Of a DNA stretch of 18,010 nucleotides, positions 17,855 to 18,010 are shown one piece after another. Made by a program: the position numbers and the translations under genes. The notes beneath the pieces were generated by a model. It had not been told where the DNA came from and searched no databases. It was given only the letters and a program-made list of their open reading frames with translations. Source of the stretch: CAVPRW01 sp046727435 [NCBI: bacterium] (lineage in GTDB: Bacteria > Tectomicrobia > Entotheonellia > J063); NCBI GenBank assembly GCA_046727435.1, contig JBKPCR010000162.1:1-18010 (forward strand). Direction: 5' to 3'. Position 1 is the first letter of the stretch; each line of letters begins with the position of its first letter.

Positions 17855-17873
17855 ATGGGGGGATAGCCCCCAT
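17855..17873 (+). repeat. Perfect inverted repeat after the transglutaminase gene
   Basis: ATGGGGG (17855-17861), loop GATAG, CCCCCAT (17867-17873): a perfect, strong 7-bp stem. It directly follows the preceding hairpin. The downstream sequence is TTCCGCC, not a T-run, so intrinsic termination is possible but not convincing. Confidence 0.5.
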
Positions 17874-17957
17874 TTCCGCCAGGATAAGGTGTAAGACATT
17901 GAAAGAAGTGGCATACTGCATGGTGCGATAGTCTCCTCAGACAACAAGGAGTCAACC

Positions 17958-18010
17958 ATGCAGCTGCCACTCCCAGATCCAGATACCCTGGTTGAAGACC
18001 TCTTGCAAGA
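17958..18010 (+). CDS. Start of an unidentified gene, 3' partial
   Basis: AAGGAG (17946-17951) lies 6 nt before an ATG at 17958. The frame MQLPLPDPDTLVEDLLQ is open to the window edge. The good ribosome-binding site makes a real gene likely. Seventeen residues do not allow a sure identification. The proline-rich, acidic start is reminiscent of some IS4-type transposases, and the nearby repeats would fit a mobile element, but this is a guess. Confidence 0.5.
   Translation, partial: MQLPLPDPDTLVEDLLQ

Noticed and set aside
17880-18010. Insertion-sequence end before the last partial gene
   Set aside because: No matching terminal repeat or target duplication can be seen because the element, if any, leaves the window; only a low-confidence remark is kept.
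1-18010. CRISPR arrays, tRNA or rRNA genes
   Set aside because: Reading through the gaps showed no regularly spaced direct repeats, no cloverleaf-like sequence with a T-loop, and no rRNA-like segments.

Overview
This is an 18-kb piece of a GC-rich bacterial chromosome. The reading frames are mostly GC-rich with G/C-rich third positions, and every convincing gene lies on the + strand. I cannot place the organism from sequence alone. A GC-rich environmental bacterium with REP-like hairpin repeats (Chloroflexota or Proteobacteria, for example) would fit. No rRNA, tRNA or CRISPR array was seen.

Layout. (1) 1-2480: the end of an acyl-CoA metabolism cluster, with an acyl-CoA dehydrogenase-family protein cut by the window edge, a complete thiolase, and a ribosome-binding site plus start codon whose reading frame stops after nine codons. 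(2) 2480-3050: an eroded strip holding a VapB-like antitoxin relic broken by in-frame stops and the first part of a VapC-like PIN toxin. (3) 3110-14216: a large + strand defence-type module. It encodes a SNF2-family helicase, a very large beta-class DNA adenine methyltransferase (type III Mod-like), a Fic protein with a self-inhibitory motif, a type III Res-like helicase with a C-terminal PD-(D/E)xK nuclease, and a small HNH protein whose GTG start overlaps the Res stop. (4) 14217-17800: a classic trio of circularly permuted ATP-grasp protein, alpha-E (DUF403) protein and transglutaminase-like protein, preceded by a good sigma70-type promoter. (5) 17801-18010: hairpin repeats and the start of another gene cut by the window edge.

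How the genes may work together. In the central module, Mod would mark self DNA, Res would translocate and cut, and the SNF2 protein adds a second, different DNA motor. Fic sits between mod and res behind its own palindrome-bearing leader and may act as a regulator or a toxin-like effector. The content resembles a type III restriction-modification system enlarged by SNF2 and Fic. It lacks the DrmA/DrmB genes of DISARM and the PglZ/BrxC genes of BREX, so it is the best candidate here for an under-described defence system. The downstream trio is a known conserved neighbourhood, thought to make and process a peptide or amide-linked product, and is probably unrelated to the defence genes.
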